Below are positions 1-9,122 of a DNA stretch of 64,000 bases, piece after piece. The position numbers were made by a program, and so were the translations under genes. How positions within the stretch are numbered: position 1 is the stretch's first letter; the number at the start of each line of letters is the position of its first letter. The notes beneath the pieces are model-generated. The model made no database searches. It was not told the origin of the DNA and saw only the letters and a program-made list of their open reading frames with translations. Origin of the DNA: Alphaproteobacteria bacterium (lineage in GTDB: Bacteria; Pseudomonadota; Alphaproteobacteria; TMED109); the NCBI GenBank assembly GCA_021296265.1, contig JAGWAT010000005.1:22912-86911 (forward strand), given 5' to 3'.

Positions 1-774
1 GAAGAACGCCCGGTAGTAGGAAAGCCCGACATGCTCGAACATTCCGACCGACACGATTCGGTCGAAGCGGCCAGCCTCGTCCCGATAGTCGCCGAGCTCA
101 AACGATACCCGTCCGGACAGGCCACTGTCGGCCGCCCGCTGGCAGGCGATCTCGAACTGGCTCGGCGAGAGTGTGAGTCCCTTGACGGCAACTCCGTGCG
201 CATTGGCAAGATGAAGCGCTAGGCCTCCCCAGCCGCTGCCAATATCCAGCACCTTCTGGTCAGCCTGCAGCCGGAGCTTGCCCGCGATGTGCCGCTTCTT
301 CGCCTCCTGCGCCTCGTCGAGCGTCATGTCCTCCCGCAGGAAGTAGGCGCAGCTGTACTGCCGGTCAGAGTCGAGGAACACCTCGTAGATCTCGCCCGGA
401 ATGTCGTAGTGGTGGGTGACGTTCCGCCGGGCCCGGAGCGCCGTATTGTGCTGCCAAAATCGCCGCAGCGGGAACGTGATCTTCCGGATCAAGCTCGCCG
501 GCCGCGTCGCTTCGGCAACGACCTGATTCGCGTACAGAAAATCGACCAGCGCGTGGAGCGGGGCATTCTCGACCGTCAACCGCCCCGCCATGTACGCCTC
601 CGCAAACGCCAGGGTGGGGTGAAACGGGAAGCGAATCAGGTCCGCCCAGCTGCTGCATCTGATGCGGAAGCCAGGCCCATCGCGGCCGATCGCCACGATC
701 TCGCGGCCGTTCGGCAAGACCACCTCGAGACGGCCGAACCGTACCAGTCGGCGGAGCACGCGTTCGGCAAGCAT
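1..774 (-). CDS. cfa: Cyclopropane-fatty-acyl-phospholipid synthase family protein (3' end outside window)
   Basis: SAM-dependent methyltransferase that would add a methylene bridge to unsaturated acyl chains of membrane phospholipids. The 258 visible residues contain THHYDIPGEIYEVFLDSD and YSCAYF, typical of this family, then the SAM-binding motif VLDIGSGWGG and LTLSPSQ, and they end at GMFEHVGLSYYRAFF, where the window stops. The family is usually about 400 residues, so roughly the last third is missing. The start is the first ATG after the in-frame stop that terminates rplI 33 bases upstream; the ribosome-binding site is weak, so translation may be coupled to rplI. Family assignment is firm; the exact lipid product is inferred. 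Confidence 0.9.
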   Translation of the reverse strand, partial: MLAERVLRRLVRFGRLEVVLPNGREIVAIGRDGPGFRIRCSSWADLIRFPFHPTLAFAEAYMAGRLTVENAPLHALVDFLYANQVVAEATRPASLIRKITFPLRRFWQHNTALRARRNVTHHYDIPGEIYEVFLDSDRQYSCAYFLREDMTLDEAQEAKKRHIAGKLRLQADQKVLDIGSGWGGLALHLANAHGVAVKGLTLSPSQFEIACQRAADSGLSGRVSFELGDYRDEAGRFDRIVSVGMFEHVGLSYYRAFF

Positions 775-807
775 GCCGTCTGTCCGACGGTGGCCGGCTA
801 GCCTGAC

Positions 808-1521
808 TCAGGCGTCGTCGCCGGCACCCGGTTCGGGAGCGGCCTCGGGGTCCGGTGGCGCCGGCGCATGGCCGCCATCCAGAAGCTGGCCCACCCGGTC
901 GGCGGCGGTCTCCGCCGCGTCCGGTTCGTCCGGGATCTCCTCGTACACTCGTGGACGGAACTGGGTCGGATCGCCGTATGAGTCGTCCATCCCCGAGTCA
1001 TCGCCGGCATCATCGGTCACCAGTGCCAGGACATCCTCGCCCCGCGCATAGCGGTCCGCCTGAAGGACCGCCTCCTCCTCGCTCCGGGCCACGTTGACCG
1101 TGATCGGGACCGAGATCTCCGGATGTGGCGCAATATCCACGATGTGGATGCCCAGCATCTTGATGGTGCCTTCGGAGCGCACCATGTACCGGTCGATCTT
1201 GCCGGCCTGCCGGCTGACCTCCTCCGCGATGTCCCGTGCGTTGACGGAGCCATAGAGCACACCGCGTTCGCTCGCCTGGCGGATCACGACGATCGTCAGG
1301 TCACGGAGCCCATCGGCCGTCGCCTCTGCGCTCTTTCGACGGGTGGCGTTGGCCGCCAGGATCTCTTCGCGTTGCTCCGCGAACCGCCGGACGTTCTCGG
1401 GGGTCGCACGCAGTACCTTGCCTTGCGGCAACAGGTAGTTCCGCGCATAGCCGGCCCGGACTTCCACGGTGTCACCGAGGTTGCCGAGGTTGCCGATTCT
1501 CTCGAGCAGTATGACCTGCAT
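808..1521 (-). CDS. rplI: 50S ribosomal protein L9 with acidic C-terminal extension
   Basis: Large-subunit protein binding 23S rRNA near the L1 stalk. The N-terminal domain (MQVILLERIGNLGNLGDTV, then RNYLLPQGKVLRAT) and the C-terminal domain (GVLYGSVNARDIAEEV, residues about 85-150) are both present. At 237 residues it is about 90 longer than the usual 149. The extra tail is rich in Asp, Glu, Ala and Pro and low in complexity. It is the last ribosomal gene of the rpsF-rpsR-DUF2232-rplI group and lies 9 bases after the DUF2232 gene. Tails like this occur in alphaproteobacterial L9; no function for it can be read from the sequence. Confidence 0.97.
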   Translation of the reverse strand: MQVILLERIGNLGNLGDTVEVRAGYARNYLLPQGKVLRATPENVRRFAEQREEILAANATRRKSAEATADGLRDLTIVVIRQASERGVLYGSVNARDIAEEVSRQAGKIDRYMVRSEGTIKMLGIHIVDIAPHPEISVPITVNVARSEEEAVLQADRYARGEDVLALVTDDAGDDSGMDDSYGDPTQFRPRVYEEIPDEPDAAETAADRVGQLLDGGHAPAPPDPEAAPEPGAGDDA

Positions 1522-1530
1522 GATTCACTC

Positions 1531-2463
1531 TCAAACCAGATGCGGCCGACGAAAACGACCGAATTGCTCGATGACTCCGAGCGCTGTGACGAGGGCCCAG
1601 GCCAGTGGGGCAAACGGCCAGATCAAGGATCCGTAGCAGGCGAACAGCAGGAGCCTGCGGCCCGGCCATGAGCGGCTGACAGTATGGATAACGGCCAGTC
1701 CCTGCAAGAGTAACGGGGTGCCGAAGAGCAATGCAAATGAGCCCGCCACCGAGGCGACGTTGCCTTGCAGCAGCGCCGCTGGAAGCAGCGTCATCAGGAA
1801 CAGGCCCACGAGCCACACGGGCACCTCGAAGGCCCGGTACGGGGGCGTCGGGAAGCGGGCCATGCGGAACCGGCGAGCCGCCGTCTGCGCGAGCACGGCA
1901 CAGATCACGAGTGAAAGCAGCCACCAGACCGTGACGAAGCCAGGAAAATAGCGGACGAACTCCTCAATGAACGCGGCGCGGGCATCAGCCGGAACGTCCG
2001 GGGCGGCGGCACCTAGCAGCTGGCCGAAGGCGGCGGCGACATCCTCGGTTAGACGGGACGGATCGAAACCGGCGCCGGCCAGAACGATCAGCAGCGCCAG
2101 GGCGGCGAGGGCGGTGAGTTCCGACACCAGGCGGCCGGCAAATGTCGGAGTGTCGGCGGTCTGCCGGGCGAACTGCAGCCGGAGATAAATCAGGCCGACG
2201 GGCACGAGATGAATCCCCGTGTAGATCAACCCGCCGTGCAGCCCGGTGCCGGACCCGACGGCGACCCCAAGCGCTCCGGTCGCACAGGCGACGGCGAACG
2301 GGGCGGCTCCCAGGCTCATGCTCGCGAACAGGATCGGCAAGGACGTGAAATGCACGGGGAAGACGGCGGCGAATCCGCCGGACTCGGCAAGGGCACTTGC
2401 GAACAGGGCCGCGCTGAGCGCGCCCGCGGCCAGACCGAGCGCCAGGTGCTCCGGTTTGCCCAA
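1531..2463 (-). CDS. DUF2232 family integral membrane protein
   Basis: Membrane protein of about 310 residues, mostly hydrophobic, with roughly eight predicted transmembrane segments (for example LALGLAAGALSAALFASAL near the N-terminus and VWLVGLFLMTLLPAALL near residue 220). Its position between rpsR and rplI is the conserved place for DUF2232 proteins in alphaproteobacteria, and length and topology fit. The family's role is not established. The reading frame opens with TTG and no nearby ATG or GTG is in frame, so a TTG start is assumed. It lies 22 bases after rpsR and 9 before rplI, so it is surely in the same transcript. Confidence 0.85.
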   Translation of the reverse strand: MGKPEHLALGLAAGALSAALFASALAESGGFAAVFPVHFTSLPILFASMSLGAAPFAVACATGALGVAVGSGTGLHGGLIYTGIHLVPVGLIYLRLQFARQTADTPTFAGRLVSELTALAALALLIVLAGAGFDPSRLTEDVAAAFGQLLGAAAPDVPADARAAFIEEFVRYFPGFVTVWWLLSLVICAVLAQTAARRFRMARFPTPPYRAFEVPVWLVGLFLMTLLPAALLQGNVASVAGSFALLFGTPLLLQGLAVIHTVSRSWPGRRLLLFACYGSLIWPFAPLAWALVTALGVIEQFGRFRRPHLV

Positions 2464-2485
2464 GCGGCTCAGAAGCCAACGATCC

Positions 2486-2752
2486 TTAACGAATCACGAA
2501 CGGGAGCAGCGCCAGGATGCGGGCCCGCTTGATCGCGCGGGCCAGCTGCCGCTGTTTCGGCGCGGAGACGGCGCTGATCCGGCTCGGCACGATCTTCCCG
2601 CGCTCGGACAGGAAACGCTGCAGCGTCTTCACGTCCTTGTAATCGATCTCGACGGCGTTGGGGCCCGAAAACGGGCAACTCTTGCGGCGCCGGGAAAACG
2701 TCCGGCGGGGGCCGCCGGACGGCCGTGTCGAAGTCGTCTGATCGTCGCTCAT
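2486..2752 (-). CDS. rpsR: 30S ribosomal protein S18
   Basis: Small-subunit protein that pairs with S6 on 16S rRNA. The 88-residue product carries the family core: [34 protein letters not shown] and [20 protein letters not shown]. Length is normal. Its ATG overlaps the rpsF stop (ATGA), which keeps S6 and S18 synthesis coupled, as expected for partners. Confidence 0.98.
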   Translation of the reverse strand: MSDDQTTSTRPSGGPRRTFSRRRKSCPFSGPNAVEIDYKDVKTLQRFLSERGKIVPSRISAVSAPKQRQLARAIKRARILALLPFVIR

Positions 2753-3300
2753 TCGTCCTCTCCTGTCGCCGCGTCGTCGGTCCCAGCTTCATTCCCGCTG
2801 TCCCCGGGCGCGGACTCGGCGGCATCGGCATCCGGTGCGCGTTCGGCCTCTGCGGGCGCGCTGGCCTCCCCGCCCGCATCCGATACGGGCGCTGCGCCGC
2901 CCCCCTCGGCTGCGTCCGCAGGCGGGCGATCGACCTCGCGGCGCGCGCTTCCCTGATCGCGACGCTCCTCGCGCTCGGCCCGGGCCTTCATGATGATCGA
3001 CGGCCCGTCGGGCAACTGGTCGAGGCGCATGGTCAGGTACCGGACCACATTCTCATCGATGCGGAGCTGGCGCTCGAACTCCTGGATCGCGGAGCCCGGA
3101 CCGTCGACGTGAAACATGAGGTAGTGGCCCTTGCGGTTCTTCCGAACCCGGTACGCGAGCCGCCGCAGCCCCCAGTATTCGCGCCGGACAACGCTCGCGC
3201 CTTCCTTGCTCAGAATTTCTTCGTAGTGTTCACCGAGCCGCTCGGCGTCGCCGCCACCGATTTCCTGCCGAGCAATCAGTACCGATTCGTAATAGGGCAT
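2749..3300 (-). CDS. rpsF: 30S ribosomal protein S6 with long acidic C-terminal tail
   Basis: S6 binds 16S rRNA with S18. The product begins [14 protein letters not shown] and contains the S6 core to about residue 100 ([20 protein letters not shown], then [16 protein letters not shown]). From about residue 105 it has a charged, then Ala/Glu/Asp/Pro-rich tail, giving 183 residues against 95-135 in most bacteria. The frame stays open far upstream of the ATG, but only the part from position 3300 down resembles S6, so the ATG at 3298-3300 is taken as the start. Confidence 0.96.
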   Translation of the reverse strand: MPYYESVLIARQEIGGGDAERLGEHYEEILSKEGASVVRREYWGLRRLAYRVRKNRKGHYLMFHVDGPGSAIQEFERQLRIDENVVRYLTMRLDQLPDGPSIIMKARAEREERRDQGSARREVDRPPADAAEGGGAAPVSDAGGEASAPAEAERAPDADAAESAPGDSGNEAGTDDAATGEDE

Positions 3301-3478
3301 ATGCCGACCACCGGGCACGCCCCCCGCCCGCAGGAGCGGAGTCGAAAACGTGTCCACCGCCACCCGCGGGGGCGACGCCCGACCATAGACAGGCCGGCGG
3401 CGGGTGGCAAACTCGGGAGCGCCCCGCCGCACGGGGCTGGCGGCCGGACCCCGGCCGCTGGGGCCTCCGGCTACTGCC

Positions 3479-4246
3479 TCAGCCCATTGCGAAGTCGAAT
3501 TCGCCCTGCGCCGGGATCGCGCTGCCCGGGACCACCGGACCCGGTTCCGCCACCGCGGGCGCGGCGACTCCCTTGGTCGCCAGTCCCCGGTCACGGGAAA
3601 TCGCTTGTTCACGCTCCGGTCTGCCGTCCCACGCACGCCACGCGATCGGACCGCCGCAGCGTCGACAAACCGCGCGGCGCCGACGTCGATGCGCTGACCG
3701 CGTAAAGCAGCCCGCCGCACAAGCCGCGATCCAGCGCGGCGGACTGAACTGCAGGGTATGGCAACGCTCCCCCGAGCAACCGATGGCCCGTGCCTTGGCG
3801 CGCCAGACCGCGTCATGATGGTGGTGCGGCCCCACCAATGCATGGGCGATTTCATGCAGGATCGTGTCGTCGAGCTCCGGCCGGGTCGCCGACCGCACAT
3901 AGAGCCTGGACAGCAGGACGCATTTCTTCGTGAAATTGCAGGCACCTGCCCGGGAACGTGACTCGTCGAGCCGCGCGACCCACCCGGCCGCGCCAAGGCC
4001 ATGCAGCTGCAGGAGCTCCCGGCAACGCCCGAGGGCACGATCCTCGACGGCAGAGTGGTCCTTCGCCGGACCGCGTGGATGGAGGCGCCCGTAGGGCACC
4101 CTGTACTGCTTGCCAAGCTCGCAGCGGACGGTGGCGCAGGCCCGTCCAAGCGACACGACGCGCCCGGCAATCTGGTTGTTCCTGTGCGAAAAACTTATGG
4201 GATCGCCCGGCGAAATCCGGGCCTTCAAAGCATCAATCGTATCCAT
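3479..4246 (-). CDS. SprT-like zinc metalloprotease domain protein
   Basis: Putative zinc protease of 255 residues. An N-terminal stretch of about 60 residues (ISPGDPISFSHRNNQIAGRV) looks like a small beta-rich module. A SprT-like core follows with LDDTILHEIAHALVGPHHHH, holding the HExxH zinc and catalytic motif. Cysteine pairs in AACAAGC and VCRRCGGP could form the zinc ribbon usual in this family. SprT/SPRTN relatives include proteases acting on DNA-protein crosslinks, but that role is only an analogy here. I chose the ATG at 4244-4246 (MDTIDALKARI) over an upstream alternative start because the residues before it look random. It lies 178 bases upstream of rpsF on the same strand and is divergent from fabD. 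Confidence 0.8.
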   Translation of the reverse strand: MDTIDALKARISPGDPISFSHRNNQIAGRVVSLGRACATVRCELGKQYRVPYGRLHPRGPAKDHSAVEDRALGRCRELLQLHGLGAAGWVARLDESRSRAGACNFTKKCVLLSRLYVRSATRPELDDTILHEIAHALVGPHHHHDAVWRAKARAIGCSGERCHTLQFSPPRWIAACAAGCFTRSAHRRRRRAVCRRCGGPIAWRAWDGRPEREQAISRDRGLATKGVAAPAVAEPGPVVPGSAIPAQGEFDFAMG

Positions 4247-4575
4247 TGCGTGCGGAACGCACCTTTCGTAACTACACCGTGATCTTAGACCGAAACCTGA
4301 CCCTTCCACCGCCTGTATCTACCAGTATCCACCCGTATCTGACGGACTGTCACCCGTCGTATCGCGACTACCTGAGCGTCTCTCTACTGCCGATGATCGG
4401 ACCCTTCGATTTGGGCCGACTGTACATCTGCTGCAGTCGCATGCAACGGCCCGGCCGGCCCGGCCTAGAACCGCTCCGCGACGACGGACGGGCGTGACTC
4501 CGCCGGGGCACAGCGCGCCTCGTCCCTCTGTATCCTCCCGGCCCTACCCGGTCCGCCAGAGTTCCAGTCTGAGCG
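4247..4575. other. Divergent intergenic region between the SprT-like gene and fabD
   Basis: The 329 bases hold no plausible gene. The part next to the SprT-like gene is less GC-rich than its surroundings and has four short GTATC/GTATCT copies between about 4310 and 4365. Promoters for both flanking genes are expected here, but I could not define convincing -35/-10 pairs. Confidence 0.5.
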
Positions 4576-5523
4576 ATGTCGACAGCGCGCGCATTCGTTT
4601 TTCCCGGCCAGGGGTCACAGGCTCCCGGCATGGGCCGGGCCGTGCGCGACGCCTTTCCGGCCGCGGCCGAGACCTGGGAAGAGGTCGACGACGCGCTGTC
4701 GCTCGCGCTATCTCGGCTCGCCTTCGAGGGGCCCGACGCCGACCTCACCCGCACTGAATTTGCGCAGCCTGCCTTGCTCACCCATTCCCTAGCGCTGCTC
4801 CGCGTGATGGAGCGCGAGGGCGGCGTGACGATCGCCCGCGCAGCCCAGTACGCGGCCGGCCATTCGCTGGGGGAGTACACGGCGCTGACCGCCGCAGGCT
4901 CCTTCTCGCTCCCCGACGCCGTGCGTCTGGTCCGGCGGCGCGGACAGGCCATGCAGGCAGCGGTCCCGGTAGGCGAGGGTGCCATGGCGGCGCTCATCGG
5001 CGCCGACCTGGAGGCGGCCGATGCGCTCGTCGCCGCCGCTGCCGCAGGCGACGTGCTCGCGATCGGCAACGACAATGCGCCTGGTCAGGTCGTGGTGTCG
5101 GGTACCGCCGCCGCCGTCGACCGCGCGGCGGCGCTGGCTCCCGAGCACGGCTTCCGGCGCGTCATCCGCCTGACAGTCAGCGCTCCCTTCCACTGCGCGC
5201 TGATGGAGCCCGCCGCCCGCGAGATAGAGGAGGCGCTCGCCGGGCTGACGATCCGACCGCCGACCATGTCGGTCATCGCGAACGTCAACGCCGATGCGAT
5301 GGGGGCGCCGGCCATGATCCGGGATCTCCTGGTGGCGCAGGTCACCGGGCGCGTGCGATGGCGAGAGTCGATGGAGCGGCTGCGCCAGGACGGAGTAGAG
5401 GCGCTGGTCGAAGTCGGTCCGGGAAAGGTGCTCTCCGGGTTGGCCCGACGAATCGACCGCGGTTTCGAGACAATGAACGTGGCCGAGCCGGAAGACCTGG
5501 AAGCCCTGATGCGCGCCCTATGA
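4576..5523 (+). CDS. fabD: Malonyl-CoA:ACP transacylase
   Basis: Transfers malonyl from CoA to acyl carrier protein, supplying the extender unit for type II fatty-acid synthesis in the cytoplasm. The 315-residue product opens with AFVFPGQGSQAPGMGRAV and carries the nucleophile elbow GHSLGEYTAL (catalytic Ser), the Arg of LVRRRGQAMQ, the catalytic His in SAPFHCALM, and VGPGKVLSGL near the end. Length is normal. It starts the fabD-fabG-acpP-fabF run; fabG begins 19 bases after its stop. Confidence 0.97.
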   Translation: MSTARAFVFPGQGSQAPGMGRAVRDAFPAAAETWEEVDDALSLALSRLAFEGPDADLTRTEFAQPALLTHSLALLRVMEREGGVTIARAAQYAAGHSLGEYTALTAAGSFSLPDAVRLVRRRGQAMQAAVPVGEGAMAALIGADLEAADALVAAAAAGDVLAIGNDNAPGQVVVSGTAAAVDRAAALAPEHGFRRVIRLTVSAPFHCALMEPAAREIEEALAGLTIRPPTMSVIANVNADAMGAPAMIRDLLVAQVTGRVRWRESMERLRQDGVEALVEVGPGKVLSGLARRIDRGFETMNVAEPEDLEALMRAL

Positions 5524-5542
5524 CAAAGCGGAGGAATCGGTG

Positions 5543-6274
5543 ATGTTCGATCTGCAGAACCGGATGGCGCTGGTGACCGGGGCCTCCGGCGGCATCGGCG
5601 CCGCCATTGCTCAGGCACTCCATCGGGCCGGTGCGGCGGTGGCGCTGACGGGCACCCGCGAAGCCGCCCTGCATCAGCTCGCCGCCAAACTCGAGGACCG
5701 CGCCCACTGCGTCGTGGCGGATCTCGCGGGCGGCGGTGACGCCGCCGCACTGGTGCAGCAGGCGGAGTCCGCGCTCGGCCCGATCGACATCCTCGTGAAC
5801 AATGCCGGCATCACCCGGGACGGGCTGGCCCTCCGGATGAAGGACGCCGACTGGCAGGCTGTGCTCGACGTGAACCTGACGGCGGCCTTTCGGCTGGCTC
5901 GGGCCGTGCTCCGCGGCATGATGCGCCGCCGCTCCGGCCGCATCATCAACATCTCCTCGGTATCTGGACTTCTGGGCAATCCGGGCCAGGCCAACTACGC
6001 CGCGGCGAAGGCAGGCCTGATCGGGATGTCGAAGGCGCTCGCCCTCGAGGTCGCAACGCGCGGCATCACCGTGAACTGCCTCGCGCCGGGATTCATCGAA
6101 ACCGCCATGACCGATGCCCTGCCGGAGGCCGTTCGTGACGATGCCTTGGCGCGCGTGCCCATGGGGCGTTTTGGAACGCCGCAAGACATTGGCGCCGCGG
6201 CGGTCTACCTCGCCTCGGACGAAGCCAGCTATGTGACCGGGCAAACCCTGACAGTCGCCGGGGGCTTGGGATGA
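5543..6274 (+). CDS. fabG: 3-oxoacyl-ACP reductase
   Basis: NADPH-dependent short-chain dehydrogenase that reduces 3-oxoacyl-ACP in fatty-acid elongation. The product of about 243 residues has the cofactor motif LVTGASGGIGAAIA, NNAGITRDGL, and the catalytic set Ser (INISSVSG), Tyr and Lys (ANYAAAKAGL). It ends YVTGQTLTVAGGLG, typical of FabG. A GTG lies one codon before the chosen ATG, but GGAGG at 5530-5534 is better spaced for the ATG. Confidence 0.97.
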   Translation: MFDLQNRMALVTGASGGIGAAIAQALHRAGAAVALTGTREAALHQLAAKLEDRAHCVVADLAGGGDAAALVQQAESALGPIDILVNNAGITRDGLALRMKDADWQAVLDVNLTAAFRLARAVLRGMMRRRSGRIINISSVSGLLGNPGQANYAAAKAGLIGMSKALALEVATRGITVNCLAPGFIETAMTDALPEAVRDDALARVPMGRFGTPQDIGAAAVYLASDEASYVTGQTLTVAGGLG

Positions 6275-6522
6275 GGCCGGGTGCCGCCGGGCCGGAGGAA
6301 GCCACGCTGTTTCCCATGGTGCCCCCGGACCGGCGATGCCCGCGGGGTTGGCCACCGCTCACGGAGGGCCTTCAGTTCGCCCGGTTCGACCCCAGTGCTT
6401 GCATCCCGACGGAAGTATGGTAACGAGGCGATGCTGGGCACCGACTCAGTGGGCTGGCGTCTGCGCGCCGGCCGCGCTATGTCCTCCTGTTCCCACCTCA
6501 ACCTACCGGACGGATTCTTGCC

Positions 6523-6759
6523 ATGAGCGATATCGCGCAGCGTGTTAAAGACATCGTCGTTGAAAATCTCGGCGTCGAATTGGATCAAGTCACCGAGAAC
6601 GCGAGTTTTGTCGATGACCTTGGTGCTGACAGCCTCGACACGGTCGAGCTGGTCATGGCATTCGAGGAAAAATTCGGCTGCGAAATTCCTGACGATGCTG
6701 CAGAGAAGATCTTGACCGTCCAGGACGCCATCCAGTACATCGAACAACAGGTGAACTGA
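6523..6759 (+). CDS. acpP: Acyl carrier protein
   Basis: Small acidic carrier whose serine receives the 4'-phosphopantetheine arm that holds growing acyl chains. The 78 residues contain [16 protein letters not shown], with the modified Ser in DSL, and the family's helical pattern. Length is normal. It is separated from fabG by 248 bases without a gene, so it probably has its own promoter, as expected for a very abundant protein. fabF follows after 21 bases. Confidence 0.98.
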   Translation: MSDIAQRVKDIVVENLGVELDQVTENASFVDDLGADSLDTVELVMAFEEKFGCEIPDDAAEKILTVQDAIQYIEQQVN

Positions 6760-6780
6760 CCGCTTTCGCGGGACACCTGC

Positions 6781-8049
6781 ATGAAGCGAGTCGCCGTCAC
6801 CGGGATCGGCCTGGTCACGCCGCTGGCCGTTGGAACCGAAGCCAATTGGGGGCGGCTGCTGGCGGGCGAGTCTGGGCTCCGGCCCATGACCGGTTTCGAT
6901 ACCGATGATCTTCCGTGCCGCGTGGCCGGACAGGTACCGGGACCCGAAGCCAGCGACGGCCTCGACATCGATGCTCTGATGCCGACCCGGGACCGGAGGC
7001 GTCTCGACCAGTTCATCATCTACGCCATCGCGGCGGCCGACGAAGCGATCCGCGATTCCGGCTGGGCACCAAGTGAAGAAGCGACCGAGGCGCGCAATCG
7101 GACCGGGGTCATGATCGGGTCCGGGATTGGCGGTCTCCAGTCGATCTATGAAGCTTCGGTGGTGCTCGAGCAAAAGGGACCACGCCGGATCACGCCGTTC
7201 TTCATCCCGTCGAGCCTCATCAACCTCGCATCAGGTCAGGTCTCCATTCGCCACGGGTTTCGCGGCCCGAACCATTCGGTGGTGACGGCCTGTGCGACCG
7301 GCATGCACGCGATCGGCGACGCCGCACGGATGGTCCGCGCCGGTATGGCAGACGTCATGGTGGCCGGCGGAGCGGAAGCTTCGGTTTGCCGACTAGGCAT
7401 CGCCGGCTTTGCTGCCATGCGGGCACTTTCGACCCACTTCAACGATTCGCCGCAGCGCGCCTCGCGCCCGTGGGACGAAGACCGTGACGGGTTTGTGATG
7501 GGGGAAGGCGCCGGCATTGTGGTCCTTGAGGAGTTCGAACACGCGCAGGCACGCGGCGCACGCGTCTACGGTGAAATCAAGGGTTACGGCATGTCCGGAG
7601 ACGCCCACCACATTTCGGCACCGGCACCCGATGGGGACGGTGGCTACCGCAGCATGCAAGCAGCGCTCGAGGATGCCGACATGTCACCTGCGGACATCGA
7701 TTACCTGAACGCGCACGGCACCTCGACTCCCTTGGGCGACGAAATCGAGCTCGGCGCCATCCGGCGGCTGTTTGGCAACTATGCGGCCGACATGTCCATC
7801 AGCTCGACGAAATCCTCCATCGGGCATCTCCTGGGCGCGGCCGGGGCCGTGGAAACCATTTACGCCCTGCTCGCGGTCGTGCACGACGCTGTGCCGCCAA
7901 CTCTCAATCTCGATCGCCCCTGCGCCGGATCCGAGGGGCTGGACCTCGTACCGCATGCGGCAAAGCGCCGGACGGTGCGGGCCGCACTGTCCAATTCATT
8001 CGGGTTCGGCGGAACGAACGCATCCCTCATCGTCGGCCCCGCAGACTGA
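6781..8049 (+). CDS. fabF: 3-oxoacyl-ACP synthase II
   Basis: Condensing enzyme that joins malonyl-ACP to acyl-ACP. The 422-residue protein shows the Cys-His-His triad: Cys in VTACATGMHA, His in NAHGTSTPLGD and His in SSIGHLLGAAG. It begins KRVAVTGIGLVTPLAVG and ends NSFGFGGTNASLIV, both characteristic of FabF. The ATG lies 21 bases after acpP; mltG begins 4 bases after its stop. Confidence 0.97.
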   Translation: MKRVAVTGIGLVTPLAVGTEANWGRLLAGESGLRPMTGFDTDDLPCRVAGQVPGPEASDGLDIDALMPTRDRRRLDQFIIYAIAAADEAIRDSGWAPSEEATEARNRTGVMIGSGIGGLQSIYEASVVLEQKGPRRITPFFIPSSLINLASGQVSIRHGFRGPNHSVVTACATGMHAIGDAARMVRAGMADVMVAGGAEASVCRLGIAGFAAMRALSTHFNDSPQRASRPWDEDRDGFVMGEGAGIVVLEEFEHAQARGARVYGEIKGYGMSGDAHHISAPAPDGDGGYRSMQAALEDADMSPADIDYLNAHGTSTPLGDEIELGAIRRLFGNYAADMSISSTKSSIGHLLGAAGAVETIYALLAVVHDAVPPTLNLDRPCAGSEGLDLVPHAAKRRTVRAALSNSFGFGGTNASLIVGPAD

Positions 8050-8053
8050 TCCC

Positions 8054-9031
8054 ATGCCGGGCCGGGGGCTCGCCGCCGCCGTCCTGCTGGCCCCGGCCCT
8101 GGCGGCGGCACTGCTGTACGCAGCGTTTCGAATCGACGGGCCGCATCCGGATACGCGGACCGTGATCGTGCCGCCGGGCACCTCGCTGGGGGGCATCGCG
8201 TCGCGCCTCCAAGCTGCCGGCGTGGTTCGTTCGGCGCTGCTGTTCGAGGCCGGTCTGCGCTTGAGAGGGATTGGCCACCGCCTGCAAGCGGGCGAGTACG
8301 CGTATCGCGCCCGCGCATCGATGTGGCAGGTTGCCCAGGCCATGGTGCGCGGGGAATCCGTGCTTCATCGCATCACCCTGGTCGAAGGCACCACCGTCCG
8401 CCAGGCGATGGCCGTTCTGGAACAATCCGACTTGCTGACCGGCCCGCTTGCGACGATGCCGCCGGAAGGCTCCCTGTTCCCCGATACCTACTTCTTCCGG
8501 CGCGGTTCCCCTCGCGCCGCACTCGTGCGCCGCGCTCAGTCCAGGATGACGGAGATTCTCGCGGAAGCGTGGGCGCAGCGCAGTCCCGACCTCCCGTACC
8601 ACACGCCGGAGGAAGCGCTCGTGCTGGCCTCGATGATCGAGGCCGAAACCGCCCAGGAGTCCGAGCGGCCCCGGATCGCAGCCGTGTTCGTCAATCGGCT
8701 CCGTCGCGGCATGCGCCTGCAGTCGGATCCTACCGTGTTGTACGGAATGGACCCCGGCTCTCCACGCTCGCTCTCCAAGACCGACCTGAAACGTCGGCAT
8801 CGCTGGAACACCTACCGGATCCGGGGACTTCCGCCGACCCCGATCGGCAACCCGGGCCTCGCCTCGATCGACGCCGCTGTGCACCCGGCGGCAACCGACG
8901 ATCTCTATTTCGTCGCAGACGGCACCGGCGGCCACGCCTTCGCGACCACCCTGCGGGAACACAACCGGAACGTCGCTCGCTGGAAGACTCTTCGTCAACG
9001 CAACGAAGAGGCTTCCAGAGCGGCCGAGTAG
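8054..9031 (+). CDS. mltG: Endolytic murein transglycosylase (YceG-like)
   Basis: Inner-membrane enzyme that cleaves nascent peptidoglycan glycan strands. The product of 325 residues has one N-terminal membrane anchor (LAAAVLLAPALAAALLYAAF), a LysM-like region (DTRTVIVPPGTSLGGIASRL), and the YceG catalytic core VLASMIEAETAQE with its Glu, followed by FVNRLRRGMRLQSDPTVLYG and LPPTPIGNPG. The frame is open further upstream inside fabF, but ATG 8054, 4 bases after the fabF stop, gives a normal MltG N-terminus. mltG following fabF is the usual alphaproteobacterial order. Confidence 0.95.
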   Translation: MPGRGLAAAVLLAPALAAALLYAAFRIDGPHPDTRTVIVPPGTSLGGIASRLQAAGVVRSALLFEAGLRLRGIGHRLQAGEYAYRARASMWQVAQAMVRGESVLHRITLVEGTTVRQAMAVLEQSDLLTGPLATMPPEGSLFPDTYFFRRGSPRAALVRRAQSRMTEILAEAWAQRSPDLPYHTPEEALVLASMIEAETAQESERPRIAAVFVNRLRRGMRLQSDPTVLYGMDPGSPRSLSKTDLKRRHRWNTYRIRGLPPTPIGNPGLASIDAAVHPAATDDLYFVADGTGGHAFATTLREHNRNVARWKTLRQRNEEASRAAE

Positions 9032-9122
9032 TTCGTTTGCCTGCCATCGCCGAGAGGCCGGCACCGCGTGAACGCCATTCGAGGCAGCCGGCATCGACCG
9101 GAGCGCCGCGCCGGCACCGGCC

